This document shows, one piece after another, positions 26,765 to 34,760 of a stretch of 64,000 nucleotides of DNA (position 1 is the first letter of the stretch; each line of letters opens with the position of its first letter). The notes under the pieces are model-generated. The model was given only the letters and a program-made list of their open reading frames with translations. It made no database searches and was not told the origin of the DNA. This DNA is from Streptomyces sp. NBC_01446 (GTDB taxonomy: Bacteria > Actinomycetota > Actinomycetes > Streptomycetales > Streptomycetaceae): NCBI RefSeq assembly GCF_026340095.1, contig NZ_JAPEPO010000001.1:1612001-1676000 (forward strand), written 5' to 3'. A program made the translations under genes and the position numbers.

Positions 26765-28049
26765 TCTCGTTGTCAAGCTGCAGCCGTGACGGGCGGTATC
26801 GCCTCGTAGCACCGTCCGTCACGGAGCAAGGCCCACAAGACGTTCACGCGACGTCTGGCGAGGGCAAGGACGGCCTGGGTGTGTCGCTTGCCTTCGGCAC
26901 GCTTGCGGTCATAGAAGCGCCTGGATTCGTCACAGCAGCGAATGCTGACCAACGCGGAGGTATAGAAGACGCGTTGGAGACCACGGCTATACCTCTTGGG
27001 CCGGTGCAGATTGCCGCTGATCTTGCCCGAGTCACGAGGAGCCGGAGCGACACCGGCGAACCCCGCGAGACGGTCAGGTGTGCCGAAGGGCGCCATGTCT
27101 CCGCCCGTGGCGACTACGAACTCGGCGCCAAGGAGAGGACCGATCCCGGGCATACTCGTGATCACCTCAGCGTGCTTGTGCTCGCGAAACCGGGCCTCGA
27201 TGAGCTTGTCGACCCCGGCCACCTGCTCATTGAGACGCTTCACCTCCTTCGCGAGCGTGTCGACGAGCTGGGCCGTCGGCTTCTCGCCGGTCACGCTGGT
27301 GTACTGGCTGTCGGCGGCCGCCATGGCGGCCTGGGCGAGCTGGTCGGCGCCTCTGACTTTGCGGTTACGCAGCCACGTTTCCAGTCGGCGGGTGCCGGCC
27401 CTGCGGATGGCGGCTGGGGTCTGATATCCGGTGAGCAGGACCAGCGGGCCCGAGTTGGTAAGGTCCAAGGCCCGCTCCAGGGCTGGAAAGATGCTGGTGA
27501 GGTGGCCTCGCAGCCGGTTGATCACGCGAGTGCGGTCCTCGATGAGATCGCGCCGACGAACGGTGAGGATCTTGAGTTCGGCGACCAGTTCGTCGCCGGG
27601 CCGCAGCGGATGAAGATCCCGTCGAACCCGGGCCTGGTCGGCAATGATCGCCGCGTCCTTGGCATCGGTCTTGCCTGCACCCCGGTAGCCCTCGGAGGCC
27701 CGGTTGACGGCCATGCCGGGGATGTAGAGCGTGTGCTGGCCGTGGCCGAGCAACAGGTCGATCAGCAGGGCGGCCCCGCCGTCGGCCAGGTCGATTCCCC
27801 AGATGGCCTCATCGCTCAGCGCAAGCACGTCGGCCAGCAGCTGCAGGAGTTCCGGCTCGTCGTTGGCCACCCGTCTCGACAGGAGCCGTTTGCCGGTCTC
27901 GTCGATCACTACGCAGTGGTGATGGGCCTTCCCGGCATCGATGCCGGCCCAAATCGCTGTCACGCGCGCTCCAACCTCGTTCGTCTACCGCACCACAGAC
28001 GACCTCGCTGGCGAGTCCCTGCTCAGCGATCGGATCGCAATTCCTAATC
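26757..28049. mobile_element. IS110-type insertion bounded by a 10-bp direct repeat
   Basis: ATTCCTAATC occurs at 26757-26766 and 28040-28049, enclosing an intact IS110 transposase. The short distance (~85 bases) from start codon to the right copy is less than usual for the 5' non-coding end of IS110. The true end may therefore lie further right, up to ~28250, with the right copy internal. Confidence 0.6.
26773..27963 (-). CDS. IS110-family DEDD transposase/recombinase
   Basis: 396 residues, intact. N-terminal RuvC-like domain: Asp9 (WAGIDAGKAHH), acidic residues around 58-61 (GIDLADGG), Asp100 and Asp103 (KTDAKDAAIIAD). The C-terminal Tnp domain carries PGIGPLLGAEF and the serine-containing RDSGKISG, the expected catalytic Ser region. 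IS110 enzymes act with a bridge RNA from the element's non-coding end to select target and donor. The product looks full length and active. Its 3' end is only nine bases from the left repeat. Confidence 0.95.
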   Translation of the reverse strand: MTAIWAGIDAGKAHHHCVVIDETGKRLLSRRVANDEPELLQLLADVLALSDEAIWGIDLADGGAALLIDLLLGHGQHTLYIPGMAVNRASEGYRGAGKTDAKDAAIIADQARVRRDLHPLRPGDELVAELKILTVRRRDLIEDRTRVINRLRGHLTSIFPALERALDLTNSGPLVLLTGYQTPAAIRRAGTRRLETWLRNRKVRGADQLAQAAMAAADSQYTSVTGEKPTAQLVDTLAKEVKRLNEQVAGVDKLIEARFREHKHAEVITSMPGIGPLLGAEFVVATGGDMAPFGTPDRLAGFAGVAPAPRDSGKISGNLHRPKRYSRGLQRVFYTSALVSIRCCDESRRFYDRKRAEGKRHTQAVLALARRRVNVLWALLRDGRCYEAIPPVTAAA

Positions 28050-28250
28050 AGCAGCCGAGTCGTCGCGGGGTGTCGGGCGGCGAATCGTAAGAAGCCACAG
28101 ACGGCAGACCACTGAAAGCCACACCCGGCACCCCTGGGTGAGCCAACCCTACGAATGGCTCGCTCATCCCGATCAACAAGGTAGGGACCACTGAGCAACC
28201 ACAGCGGCAAGAACCCGCTGGCAGCAGTCCCAGGGAGTGGATCGAGCATG
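27964..28250 (-). ncRNA. Candidate bridge-RNA region of the IS110
   Basis: Untranslated DNA upstream of the transposase start, where IS110-group elements encode the bridge RNA. I see no gene here. I cannot fold it or locate guide loops by eye, so only location and family knowledge support this. Confidence 0.3.
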
Positions 28251-28295
28251 ATGAGGTCGAGGGCCGCCGGACGGGCGAACGCACTAACGCGTTCC

Positions 28296-28328
28296 TGCGC
28301 GCCTCCGCCTTCCAGGCGGAGGCGCGCA
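28296..28328. terminator. Strong isolated hairpin
   Basis: Perfect 14-bp arms TGCGCGCCTCCGCC (28296-28309) and GGCGGAGGCGCGCA (28315-28328), loop TTCCA. No T-run and no gene ends nearby, so it may be a leftover terminator or a folded DNA site. Confidence 0.5.
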
Positions 28329-28558
28329 GGGTGGGTCCGTGTCCTGACGCTTCATCAGAACAAGCGTGAAATGAACGTCGCGGCGACTTCGCTCTCGTCC
28401 ACGCACAGACGGGGCACCCCATCCGTCATTCCCACGGCGCCCCAGTGGACAGCAGGTCAACAGCACTGCCCGGCCCTTCGGTACAGTCCACGTCGTGCAC
28501 TCCGGGAAACACGTCGACTCGTTCTGACCAGGATCGACAGAAGCCGGAAAACAGCAGG

Positions 28559-28642
28559 TCAGGCGCCCTTCGTGACCGGTTCAAGAATCGCCACACACTC
28601 CACGTGCGAGGTCATCGAGAACACGTCGAGACAACACCGACG
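28559..28642 (-). pseudogene. 3' tail of a TrmA/RumA-type RNA methyltransferase
   Basis: Minus strand reads LDVFSMTSHVECVAILEPVT and KGA then stop. DxFPMTxHVE is the hallmark C-terminus of uracil-5-methyltransferases. Only about 27 codons remain. Possibly carried in from another integration site. Confidence 0.6.
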
Positions 28643-28751
28643 GCTCCCGCCGCCAGCACAGAGATGAAGACGGCGGGCCCTACCCGGCACATGAAGTGAC
28701 CCAGCGAGCACCACTTTGACCACGCCGCCAAGCCTCTACGAGGCAAGCCCG

Positions 28752-28800
28752 CTGGGGAGAATCTGGGGAGAACTCGGCCCCCTGGGGAGCGCCTGGGGAG
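28752..28800. repeat. Arm-type repeats R4 (two pairs)
   Basis: CTGGGGAG at 28752, 28763, 28782 and 28793. Each pair has an 11-bp pitch and the pairs are 30 bp apart. They lie 111-160 bp from the right core, mirroring R1 on the left. Confidence 0.6.
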
Positions 28801-28869
28801 AATCGGCTACACAAGACCGCACGACTATGAAAGATCGAGAAAGACGCGTACGTGCAGGTCAGGAGGCTT

Positions 28870-28889
28870 CCAGGGCATGAAAGCCCTGG
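28870..28889. repeat. Inverted repeat next to the right core
   Basis: CCAGGGC / GCCCTGG with loop ATGAAA, ending 21 bases before the 12-bp core. It could be a terminator for a lost integrase or part of the recombination site. Confidence 0.4.
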
Positions 28890-29015
28890 TCAGCGGGGCC
28901 AGGTGGAAGACTTCACGACGTAGGTCCCCAGGTCGTCGGCCTCGACGACCCCCGGCACGGAGCCGCCGGTCCGCAGGGGAGTCAGATACCGGACAGCCGT
29001 CACTTCTCGCAGCAC
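28890..29015 (-). pseudogene. Stranded 5' fragment of the HipA-like kinase gene
   Basis: GTG at 29015 starts 41 codons: MLREVTAVRYLTPLRTGGSV then PGVVEADDLGTYVVK, homologous to residues 1-35 of the intact copy at 4125-5039. It then departs into SSTWPR and a stop exactly at the 12-bp core. High-GC codon use matches the core genome, so I take it as the original chromosomal N-terminus. It lacks the whole kinase fold. Confidence 0.85.
28911..28922. repeat. Putative attR core (12 bp)
   Basis: CTTCACGACGTA, identical to 4935-4946, at the break between element sequence and the kinase 5' fragment. Confidence 0.65.
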
Positions 29016-29187
29016 ACCGGCCAGCCTAACCGGCGGCCCCCACGGCCGGGGGGGGGTGGCCGGGATCGCACCGTCCGGGTTGCGGGTTCCGCGCGGCGCC
29101 CGGCGACTGCCGGTACCGTCGTCCCGGCCGCGGAGATCTCCTTGCGCTGTCTCCTTTGCGCGGGACCGAGGACGGGGACGGATACGC

Positions 29188-30447
29188 ATGGTGAACGGTG
29201 GCCGGGTCGCAGTCGTGGGCGGGAGCATCGCGGGCTGCGCGGCGGCTCTCGCGGCCCATCGCGGGGGCGCGGACGAGATCGTCGTGTACGAGCGGGCCGC
29301 GGGCTCCCTCGCGGAACGGGGCGTGGGGCTCGCGGTGCACGACGCGCGGTACGCCGAGCTGGAGTCGGCCGGGTACATGGACGCGGGCATGCCGTGGGTG
29401 GGCCTGGTGCGCCGGCGCTGGTACGTGCGCGCCGGGGACGGCGGGGCCGCGAGGGGCACGGTGCTCGGCCGCGAGATCGCCACCATGCCGTTCCCGTTCC
29501 GTACGTACAACTGGGGGCCGCTCTGGCGCGAGCTGCGCCGGGCGGTGCCGGCGGGCGTCGAGTTCCGTACGGGTGCGGCGGTGGCGCGGGTCGAGGCGAC
29601 GGCGGGCGGGGCCCGCGTGCGCTGCGCGGCCGGCGGCGCCGAGGAGTTCGGCCTCGTCATCGGCGCGGACGGCTACCGCTCGGCGGTCAGGGCCTGCGCG
29701 TTCCCCGACGTACAGCCACGGTACGCGGGCTATCTGGCGTGGCGGGGCGCGTTCCCCGCACAGCGCCTCGCCGAGCCCGGGCTGTGGGCCGAGGAGGACT
29801 GCGCGTACGTCGTGTTCCCCGGCGGGCACCTCATCGTCTACCGGATCCCGGACGGCGGCCCGGCCGGCGGCCACCGCGTGAACTGGGTTCTCTACACGGC
29901 TCCCCCGGCGGGCGTCGACGCGGCGCTGCGCGTCGACCTGCCGACGAGCCTGCCGCCCGGCACCCTCACCGACGCGCTGCGCTCCCATCTCGCCCACGTG
30001 GCCGAGGAGTTGCTGCCGCCGTACTGGGGCGACCTGGTCCGCCTCACCGCCCCGGACGAGCTCGCGCTCCAGCCCATGTACGACTTCACTGCCCCGCGGT
30101 ACGCGACGGGCCGGTTCGTGCTGGCCGGGGACGCGGCGACGGTCGCGCGCCCGCACACCGGGGCGGGCGCGGTGAAGGCCCTCCAGGACGGCGCCGCCCT
30201 CGAATCCGCGTTCCGCTCCGCGTCGGACTTCGACGAGGCGCTCGCCGCGTACGACGACTCCCGCACGGCGGCCGGCGGTGCGCTCGTCGGGCTCGGGCGG
30301 AGCCTGGGCCGGGCGCTCGTGCAGGAGACCCCGGACTGGCGGGAGTTGGACCAGGCCGGGCTCGAGGCGTGGTGGAGCCAAGCGGACGGAACCGGGGTGT
30401 TCGGCGGGAAACAGCTGATTTCCGGCACCGGCCCGCATCCCCGCTGA
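29188..30447 (+). CDS. FAD-dependent aromatic-type monooxygenase
   Basis: 419 residues. FAD-binding VAVVGGSIAGCAAALAAHRG at the N-terminus, GADGYRSAVR (DG motif) in the middle, and LAGDAATVARPHTGAGAVKA (GD motif) near residue 310. This is the UbiH/PHBH-like class-A flavoprotein group, which hydroxylates small aromatic substrates with NAD(P)H and O2. No substrate clue from neighbours. The ATG at 29188 is used because the dinucleotide fold begins six residues later. First core gene right of the island. Confidence 0.85.
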   Translation: MVNGGRVAVVGGSIAGCAAALAAHRGGADEIVVYERAAGSLAERGVGLAVHDARYAELESAGYMDAGMPWVGLVRRRWYVRAGDGGAARGTVLGREIATMPFPFRTYNWGPLWRELRRAVPAGVEFRTGAAVARVEATAGGARVRCAAGGAEEFGLVIGADGYRSAVRACAFPDVQPRYAGYLAWRGAFPAQRLAEPGLWAEEDCAYVVFPGGHLIVYRIPDGGPAGGHRVNWVLYTAPPAGVDAALRVDLPTSLPPGTLTDALRSHLAHVAEELLPPYWGDLVRLTAPDELALQPMYDFTAPRYATGRFVLAGDAATVARPHTGAGAVKALQDGAALESAFRSASDFDEALAAYDDSRTAAGGALVGLGRSLGRALVQETPDWRELDQAGLEAWWSQADGTGVFGGKQLISGTGPHPR

Positions 30448-30492
30448 GCACTCGTTTTGTTGTGTGCGTACGTTGATCCATAAGATCCGGCG

Positions 30493-31764
30493 ATGATCAT
30501 AAGAAAACGGCTGGCGGCGGGAACCTGTGTCCTGTTCGCCGCCCTGACCATGGGGCTGACGCCCGTCGGCGCCTCCGCGGCGGACAACCCTGACGGGCAG
30601 CCCACGGCCGCCCCGAAGGTCGAGCTCGTGCTCGACGTGAGCGGTTCCATGCGGGCGCGCGACATCGACGGCGGAAGTCGCATGGCCGCCGCGAAGCAGG
30701 CCTTCAACGAGGTGCTCGACGCGACGCCGAAGGAGGTCGAGCTCGGCATCCGCACGCTTGGCGCCAACTACCGCGGCGAGGACCGGAAGGTGGGCTGCAA
30801 GGACACCGCGCAGCTCTACCCGGTCGGGCCGCTCGACCGCACCGAGGCGAAGACCGCCGTCGCCACCCTCTCGCCCACCGGCTGGACGCCGATCGGCCCC
30901 GCGCTCCTGAAGGCGGCCGACGACCTGAACGGCGGCGACGGATCGCGCCGCATCGTCCTCATCAGCGACGGCGAGGACACCTGCCAGCCGCTCGACCCGT
31001 GCGAGGTCGCGCGCGACATCGCCGCCAAGGGCATCAACCTCACCATCGACACGCTCGGCCTGGTCCCGGACGCCAAGACGCGCGACCAGCTCAGCTGCAT
31101 CGCCGAGGCCACCGGCGGCACCTACACCTCCGTGCGGCACACCGACGAACTCACCGGCCGCGTCGGCCAGTTGGTGGACCGGGCGGCCGATCCCGTGGTC
31201 AACCCCGTGGCCGTCGAGGGCGCCGAGGAGTGCACCGGCGCGCCGGAGATCAAGCCCGGTCTGTACACGGACCGCGAGACGTTCGGGGAGCACCGCTTCT
31301 ACCGTGTGGCCGTCGCTCCCGGACAGGAGCTGCGTGCCTCGGTGAGCGTCGCCGCGGACCGCGCCGTCAACAAGGACTACGGCGTGCTGCTGCGCGCGGT
31401 CACCGAGCACGGCCGTGAGATCGTCCGGGGCTCGGAGGCGGGCGACGGGCGTACGGACGTGATCTCGACGGGTCTGCGCTACCCGAAGCCCGAGCAGGAC
31501 GGCGACGAGGCGGCGGCCGAGACCGTCTGCCTCCAGGTGTCGAACTCCTACTCGGCCCCCGCGTCGGTCAAGGCGACGCCGGGCCTCCCGGTCGAGCTGA
31601 CCGTCGACGTCGTGGACGCGCCGAGCGCGGCGTCCGACGTGGCCGCGTTCGGCCTCGGCCGCGGCTGGTGGCTGCTCGGCGCCCTGGTGCTCACCGGCTT
31701 CGCCGCGGGTGTGCTGTGGGGCTGGATCTCGCGCTGGCGGGTCGCGGTCTGGAGGACCAACTGA
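30493..31764 (+). CDS. Membrane-anchored VWA-domain protein
   Basis: 423 residues: Sec signal peptide (1-30, cleavage near ASA-AD), VWA domain with MIDAS DVSGSM at ~49-54 and later ISDGEDTC, then an extracytoplasmic C-terminal half. A membrane helix near the end (GWWLLGALVLTGFAAGVLWG) is followed by a basic tail. Probably a surface metal-dependent adhesion or assembly factor. The next gene starts inside its stop codon (ATGA), so the two are coupled and presumably interact. Confidence 0.85.
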   Translation: MIIRKRLAAGTCVLFAALTMGLTPVGASAADNPDGQPTAAPKVELVLDVSGSMRARDIDGGSRMAAAKQAFNEVLDATPKEVELGIRTLGANYRGEDRKVGCKDTAQLYPVGPLDRTEAKTAVATLSPTGWTPIGPALLKAADDLNGGDGSRRIVLISDGEDTCQPLDPCEVARDIAAKGINLTIDTLGLVPDAKTRDQLSCIAEATGGTYTSVRHTDELTGRVGQLVDRAADPVVNPVAVEGAEECTGAPEIKPGLYTDRETFGEHRFYRVAVAPGQELRASVSVAADRAVNKDYGVLLRAVTEHGREIVRGSEAGDGRTDVISTGLRYPKPEQDGDEAAAETVCLQVSNSYSAPASVKATPGLPVELTVDVVDAPSAASDVAAFGLGRGWWLLGALVLTGFAAGVLWGWISRWRVAVWRTN

Positions 31765-32615
31765 TGCGTACGACCAAACTGTTGGCGACGGCGGGACTCC
31801 TCGGCGCGAGCGCGCTGACCGCACTGCTCGGGGCCGGTACGGCGTTCGCCGGCTCCGGCGACTCCGGCTCCTCCGGTGACGACAAGGCCCCCACCGAGGC
31901 GGGCACGTCGTTCCGTACCGCGCAGGAGGTGGAGCAGGGCGGGCGGGCCACGGCGGGCGCCTCCACGGGCGACTACCTGTACTGGTCGTTCCCGGCGGAC
32001 GCCGGGCAGCGGCCCACGGTCAAGGCGACGGTGAAGCTGCCGGACTCGGCCGCGCGACCCTCGGGCGCGACGTGGCGGATCGACGTGTACGACGGGCTGA
32101 GGCGCCGTCAGTCCTGCATGTACGGGACGCAGTCGAGGGCGACGGCGCCGGACGCGACGTCGGTCGGCCTGTCCTGCACGCTGCGTACGGTGCGGGCCTG
32201 GTCGGAGCAGTGGGCGAACGACCCGCTGCCCGGCACGTACTACGTCCGGCTCACGGCGGCCACGCTGACGCCCTCGGACCAGGGGCTGCCCGTCTCGGCC
32301 GAGGTCGAGGTGACCTCCAAGGAGGTCGGCGGCTCCTCGGCGGTGGACGGCTCGCTGGCGGCCCCGCTCGTGCCGGGCTCGACGACGGAGGAGGCCGCTG
32401 CCGCCTCCGACGACGCCTCCGACGGGGAGAACGGCTCGTCGGCCGGCCAGGCACTCGCGACGGGCGAGCCCGAGGACGGCTGGTCCTCCGGCTGGTGGTC
32501 GGACCGCTGGGTCTGGACGGCGGCGGGCGGCATCCTGGCGGCGCTCGCCAGTATCGGCGGCTACGCCCTGACGCGCGGCACAGGCCGCCCGTCCCGGGTA
32601 CCGCCGGGCATGTGA
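31764..32615 (+). CDS. Secreted, C-terminally anchored partner of the VWA protein
   Basis: 283 residues. Signal peptide (MRTTKLLATAGLLGASALTA..., cleavage near AFA-GS), a beta-rich domain with GDYLYWSFPADAGQRPTVKA, paired cysteines (RRRQSCMYG and GLSCTLRTV), then an acidic Ser/Ala-rich linker and a membrane helix (WVWTAAGGILAALASIGGYA) with a basic tail. No named family recognised. Start ATG overlaps the VWA stop by one base. The shared architecture suggests a surface complex. Confidence 0.8.
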   Translation: MRTTKLLATAGLLGASALTALLGAGTAFAGSGDSGSSGDDKAPTEAGTSFRTAQEVEQGGRATAGASTGDYLYWSFPADAGQRPTVKATVKLPDSAARPSGATWRIDVYDGLRRRQSCMYGTQSRATAPDATSVGLSCTLRTVRAWSEQWANDPLPGTYYVRLTAATLTPSDQGLPVSAEVEVTSKEVGGSSAVDGSLAAPLVPGSTTEEAAAASDDASDGENGSSAGQALATGEPEDGWSSGWWSDRWVWTAAGGILAALASIGGYALTRGTGRPSRVPPGM

Positions 32616-32678
32616 CACCCCCGTCCATGGCGCCCGCGCACTCAAGTGCCGGGCGTCATGGACGAGTTGCTCTCTGCT

Positions 32679-33317
32679 TCACACCTCTCGCAGCGCCTTC
32701 GCCAGGGCGCCGTCCCCGGACACGGCGACACGGCCCGCGCGTGCCGCCTCCTCCAGCGTCAGCTCGCCCCGCACCACGGCGACGCAGGTCTCCGTGCCGA
32801 GGACGAGCCGCGCGCCGGGCTCACCGGCCACGGGCCCCTCGCCGTAGACAGGCCCGTCCGCGCCCGAGCCGCCGACCCGCACATGGAACTCCCCCTCGTC
32901 GAGGCGTACTTCGACCACGCCCTCGCCGCCGAGCCGCTCCAGATGACTCAGGAGAGGCACGGCGAACCAGTGCGCGCGCACCGCGTCCGTGGGCCCGCGC
33001 TCGTCCAGGGCGGGTGCGCCCCACTCTCCCAGCGCCTGCAACACGGGCAGCAACTGCCGTCCACGCGGGGTCAGTTCATACACGTAAGCCGAGACCGGCG
33101 CGGGCAGCCTGCGGCGCTCCGCGACACCCTCGCGCTCCATGTCCTTCAGGCGCGAGGCGAGTACGTCCGTGCTGACGCCGGGCAGGTCGGTGTGCAGATC
33201 GGTGTAGCGGCGCGGCCCCGCGAGGAGCTCACGGACGATCAGGAGCGTCCAGCGGTCCCCGACGGCGTCGAGGGCGCGGGCGGCGGCGCAGTACTGGTCG
33301 TAGCTTCGGCGTGGCAT
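32679..33317 (-). CDS. HxlR-family transcriptional regulator
   Basis: 210 residues. Winged helix at the N-terminus: VGDRWTLLIVRELLAGPRRY, TDLHTDLPGVSTDVLASRLK, wing LPAPVSAYVYELTPRGRQLL. A C-terminal SCP2/sterol-carrier-like half (VRLDEGEFHVRVGG, ending GDGALAKAL) may bind a ligand. The ATG at 33317 is used. Divergent from the alaA-like gene; two short palindromes in the 92-bp gap are likely its operators, so autoregulation and control of the aminotransferase are plausible. Confidence 0.85.
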   Translation of the reverse strand: MPRRSYDQYCAAARALDAVGDRWTLLIVRELLAGPRRYTDLHTDLPGVSTDVLASRLKDMEREGVAERRRLPAPVSAYVYELTPRGRQLLPVLQALGEWGAPALDERGPTDAVRAHWFAVPLLSHLERLGGEGVVEVRLDEGEFHVRVGGSGADGPVYGEGPVAGEPGARLVLGTETCVAVVRGELTLEEAARAGRVAVSGDGALAKALREV

Positions 33318-33339
33318 GGCTCGCAGTCTATGCAACTTG

Positions 33340-33375
33340 TTGGACTTTCCAAGCGGTCACTTGGTAAAACCAAGT
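33340..33375. promoter_or_regulatory. Two palindromes in the HxlR/alaA divergent promoter
   Basis: TTGGA-CTT-TCCAA (33340-33352) and ACTTGGT-AAA-ACCAAGT (33359-33375), centres 21 bp apart. Likely a double operator for the HxlR regulator. Confidence 0.6.
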
Positions 33376-33409
33376 CACACACGTCACGGGCAGTCCGGGA
33401 GGGCACCAC

Positions 33410-34618
33410 ATGGAGTTCCGGCAGTCGAGCAAGCTCAGCGAGGTCTGCTACGAGATCCGCGGCCCGGTGATCGAGCACGCCAACGCCCTTGAGGAGGCGG
33501 GCCACAGCGTCCTGCGCCTCAACACCGGCAACCCCGCGCTCTTCGGCTTCGAGGCGCCCGAGGAGATCGTCCAGGACATGATCCGGATGCTCCCCCAGGC
33601 CCATGGCTACACCGACTCGCGGGGCGTCCTGTCCGCCCGCCGCGCCGTCGCCCAGCGCTACCAGGCGCTCGGCCTCGAGGTCGGCGTCGACGACGTGTTC
33701 CTCGGCAACGGCGTGTCCGAGCTGGTCTCCATGGCCGTACAGGCGCTCCTGGAGGACGGCGACGAAGTCCTCATCCCCGCCCCGGACTTCCCGCTGTGGA
33801 CGGCGGTCACCACGCTCTCCGGCGGCAAGGCCGTGCACTACGTCTGCGACGAGTCGGCCGACTGGTACCCCGACCTCGACGACATGGCCGCGAAGATCAC
33901 GGACCGCACCAAGGCCGTCGTCATCATCAACCCCAACAACCCCACGGGCGCCGTCTACCCGAAGGAGATCATCGAGGGCATCCTCGACCTCGCCCGCCGG
34001 CACGGCCTGATGGTGCTCGCCGACGAGATCTACGACCAGATCCTGTACGACGACGCGGTCCACCACAGCGCCGCCGCCCTCGCCCCCGACCTGGTCGTCC
34101 TCACCTTCTGCGGCCTCTCCAAGACGTACCGCGTCGCGGGCTTCCGCTCCGGCTGGCTGGTCGTCACGGGACCGCGGCAGCACGCCCGCAACTACCTGGA
34201 GGGCCTGACGATGCTCGCCTCCATGAGGCTGTGCGCCAACGCCCCCGCCCAGTACGCCATCCAGGCCGCGCTCGGCGGCCGCCAGTCCATCCGCGAACTG
34301 ACCGCGCCCGGCGGCCGTCTCCTCGAACAGCGCGACATGGCCTGGGAGAAGCTCAACGAGATCCCGGGCGTCTCCTGCGTGAAGCCCAAGGGCGCCCTGT
34401 ACGCGTTCCCGCGCATCGACCCCAAGGTCCACCCCATCGTCGACGACGAGAAGTTCGTCCTCGACCTGCTCCTGCGCGAGAAGATCCAGGTCGTCCAGGG
34501 CACCGGCTTCAACTGGCCGCGCCCGGACCACTTCCGCATCCTCACCCTCCCGTACGCTGACGATCTAGACGCCGCGATCAGCCGGATCGGCCGCTTCCTG
34601 AGTGGGTACCGCCATTGA
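33410..34618 (+). CDS. alaA: AlaA-like PLP aminotransferase
   Basis: 402 residues, class I/II aminotransferase. It starts MEFRQSSKLSEVCYEIRGPV, typical of AlaA. Other signatures are LNTGNPALFGFEAP, INPNNPTGAVY, LADEIYDQILYDD and the PLP lysine Lys238 in FCGLSKTYRVAGFRSGW. It transfers amino groups between glutamate and pyruvate to make alanine. Divergent from the HxlR gene. Its stop codon abuts the right end of a tnpB element; the coding sequence itself is complete. Confidence 0.92.
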   Translation: MEFRQSSKLSEVCYEIRGPVIEHANALEEAGHSVLRLNTGNPALFGFEAPEEIVQDMIRMLPQAHGYTDSRGVLSARRAVAQRYQALGLEVGVDDVFLGNGVSELVSMAVQALLEDGDEVLIPAPDFPLWTAVTTLSGGKAVHYVCDESADWYPDLDDMAAKITDRTKAVVIINPNNPTGAVYPKEIIEGILDLARRHGLMVLADEIYDQILYDDAVHHSAAALAPDLVVLTFCGLSKTYRVAGFRSGWLVVTGPRQHARNYLEGLTMLASMRLCANAPAQYAIQAALGGRQSIRELTAPGGRLLEQRDMAWEKLNEIPGVSCVKPKGALYAFPRIDPKVHPIVDDEKFVLDLLLREKIQVVQGTGFNWPRPDHFRILTLPYADDLDAAISRIGRFLSGYRH

Positions 34619-34760
34619 CTCCTCCCCTTCCCGAGGAAGGGGATTCCTAGCTCACGTTGCCTGCGGGCCGGCGGTCCGCGAGGTCTTACACGATCAACGC
34701 TACCCGGGTACGAGACCAGCCCGGACGAGCATCACACGTGCGGAATTCTTGTCTCTGGGT
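34619..34760 (-). ncRNA. Candidate omega (re)RNA of the standalone tnpB
   Basis: Between the alaA stop and the tnpB 3' end lies a hairpin CTCCCCTTCC / GGAAGGGG with GATTCCTAGC, similar to the right end of the IS at 6849. The guide would be read from the flanking alaA 3' end. Inferred from TnpB biology. Confidence 0.45.

Larger units (their letters stand above)
28251..28889. other. Non-coding right end of the island
   Basis: No complete gene. Contains a 14-bp hairpin (28296-28328), a ~27-codon tail of an RNA methyltransferase, four CTGGGGAG boxes and a 7-bp inverted repeat beside the core. Confidence 0.6.
4947..28910. mobile_element. Probable integrated element in a HipA-like kinase gene, ~24 kb
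   Basis: The boundaries are the two 12-bp cores. The intact hybrid kinase lies left and its original 5' fragment lies right. Pairs of CTGGGGAG at 11-bp pitch lie 185 bp inside the left core and 111-160 bp inside the right core. The interior holds accessory genes, IS elements, two decayed integrases and a tRNA, unlike the flanks. No intact integrase remains, so the element is probably immobile. Nested insertions are likely, because another repeat pair sits beside an integrase remnant at 18169. A recombination between paralogous kinase genes is the main alternative. Confidence 0.6.

Noticed and set aside
29026..31824. Very long minus-strand open frame (over 900 codons)
   Set aside because: Spans two unrelated plus-strand genes with strong motifs; Arg/Ala/Gly-rich antisense artefact.
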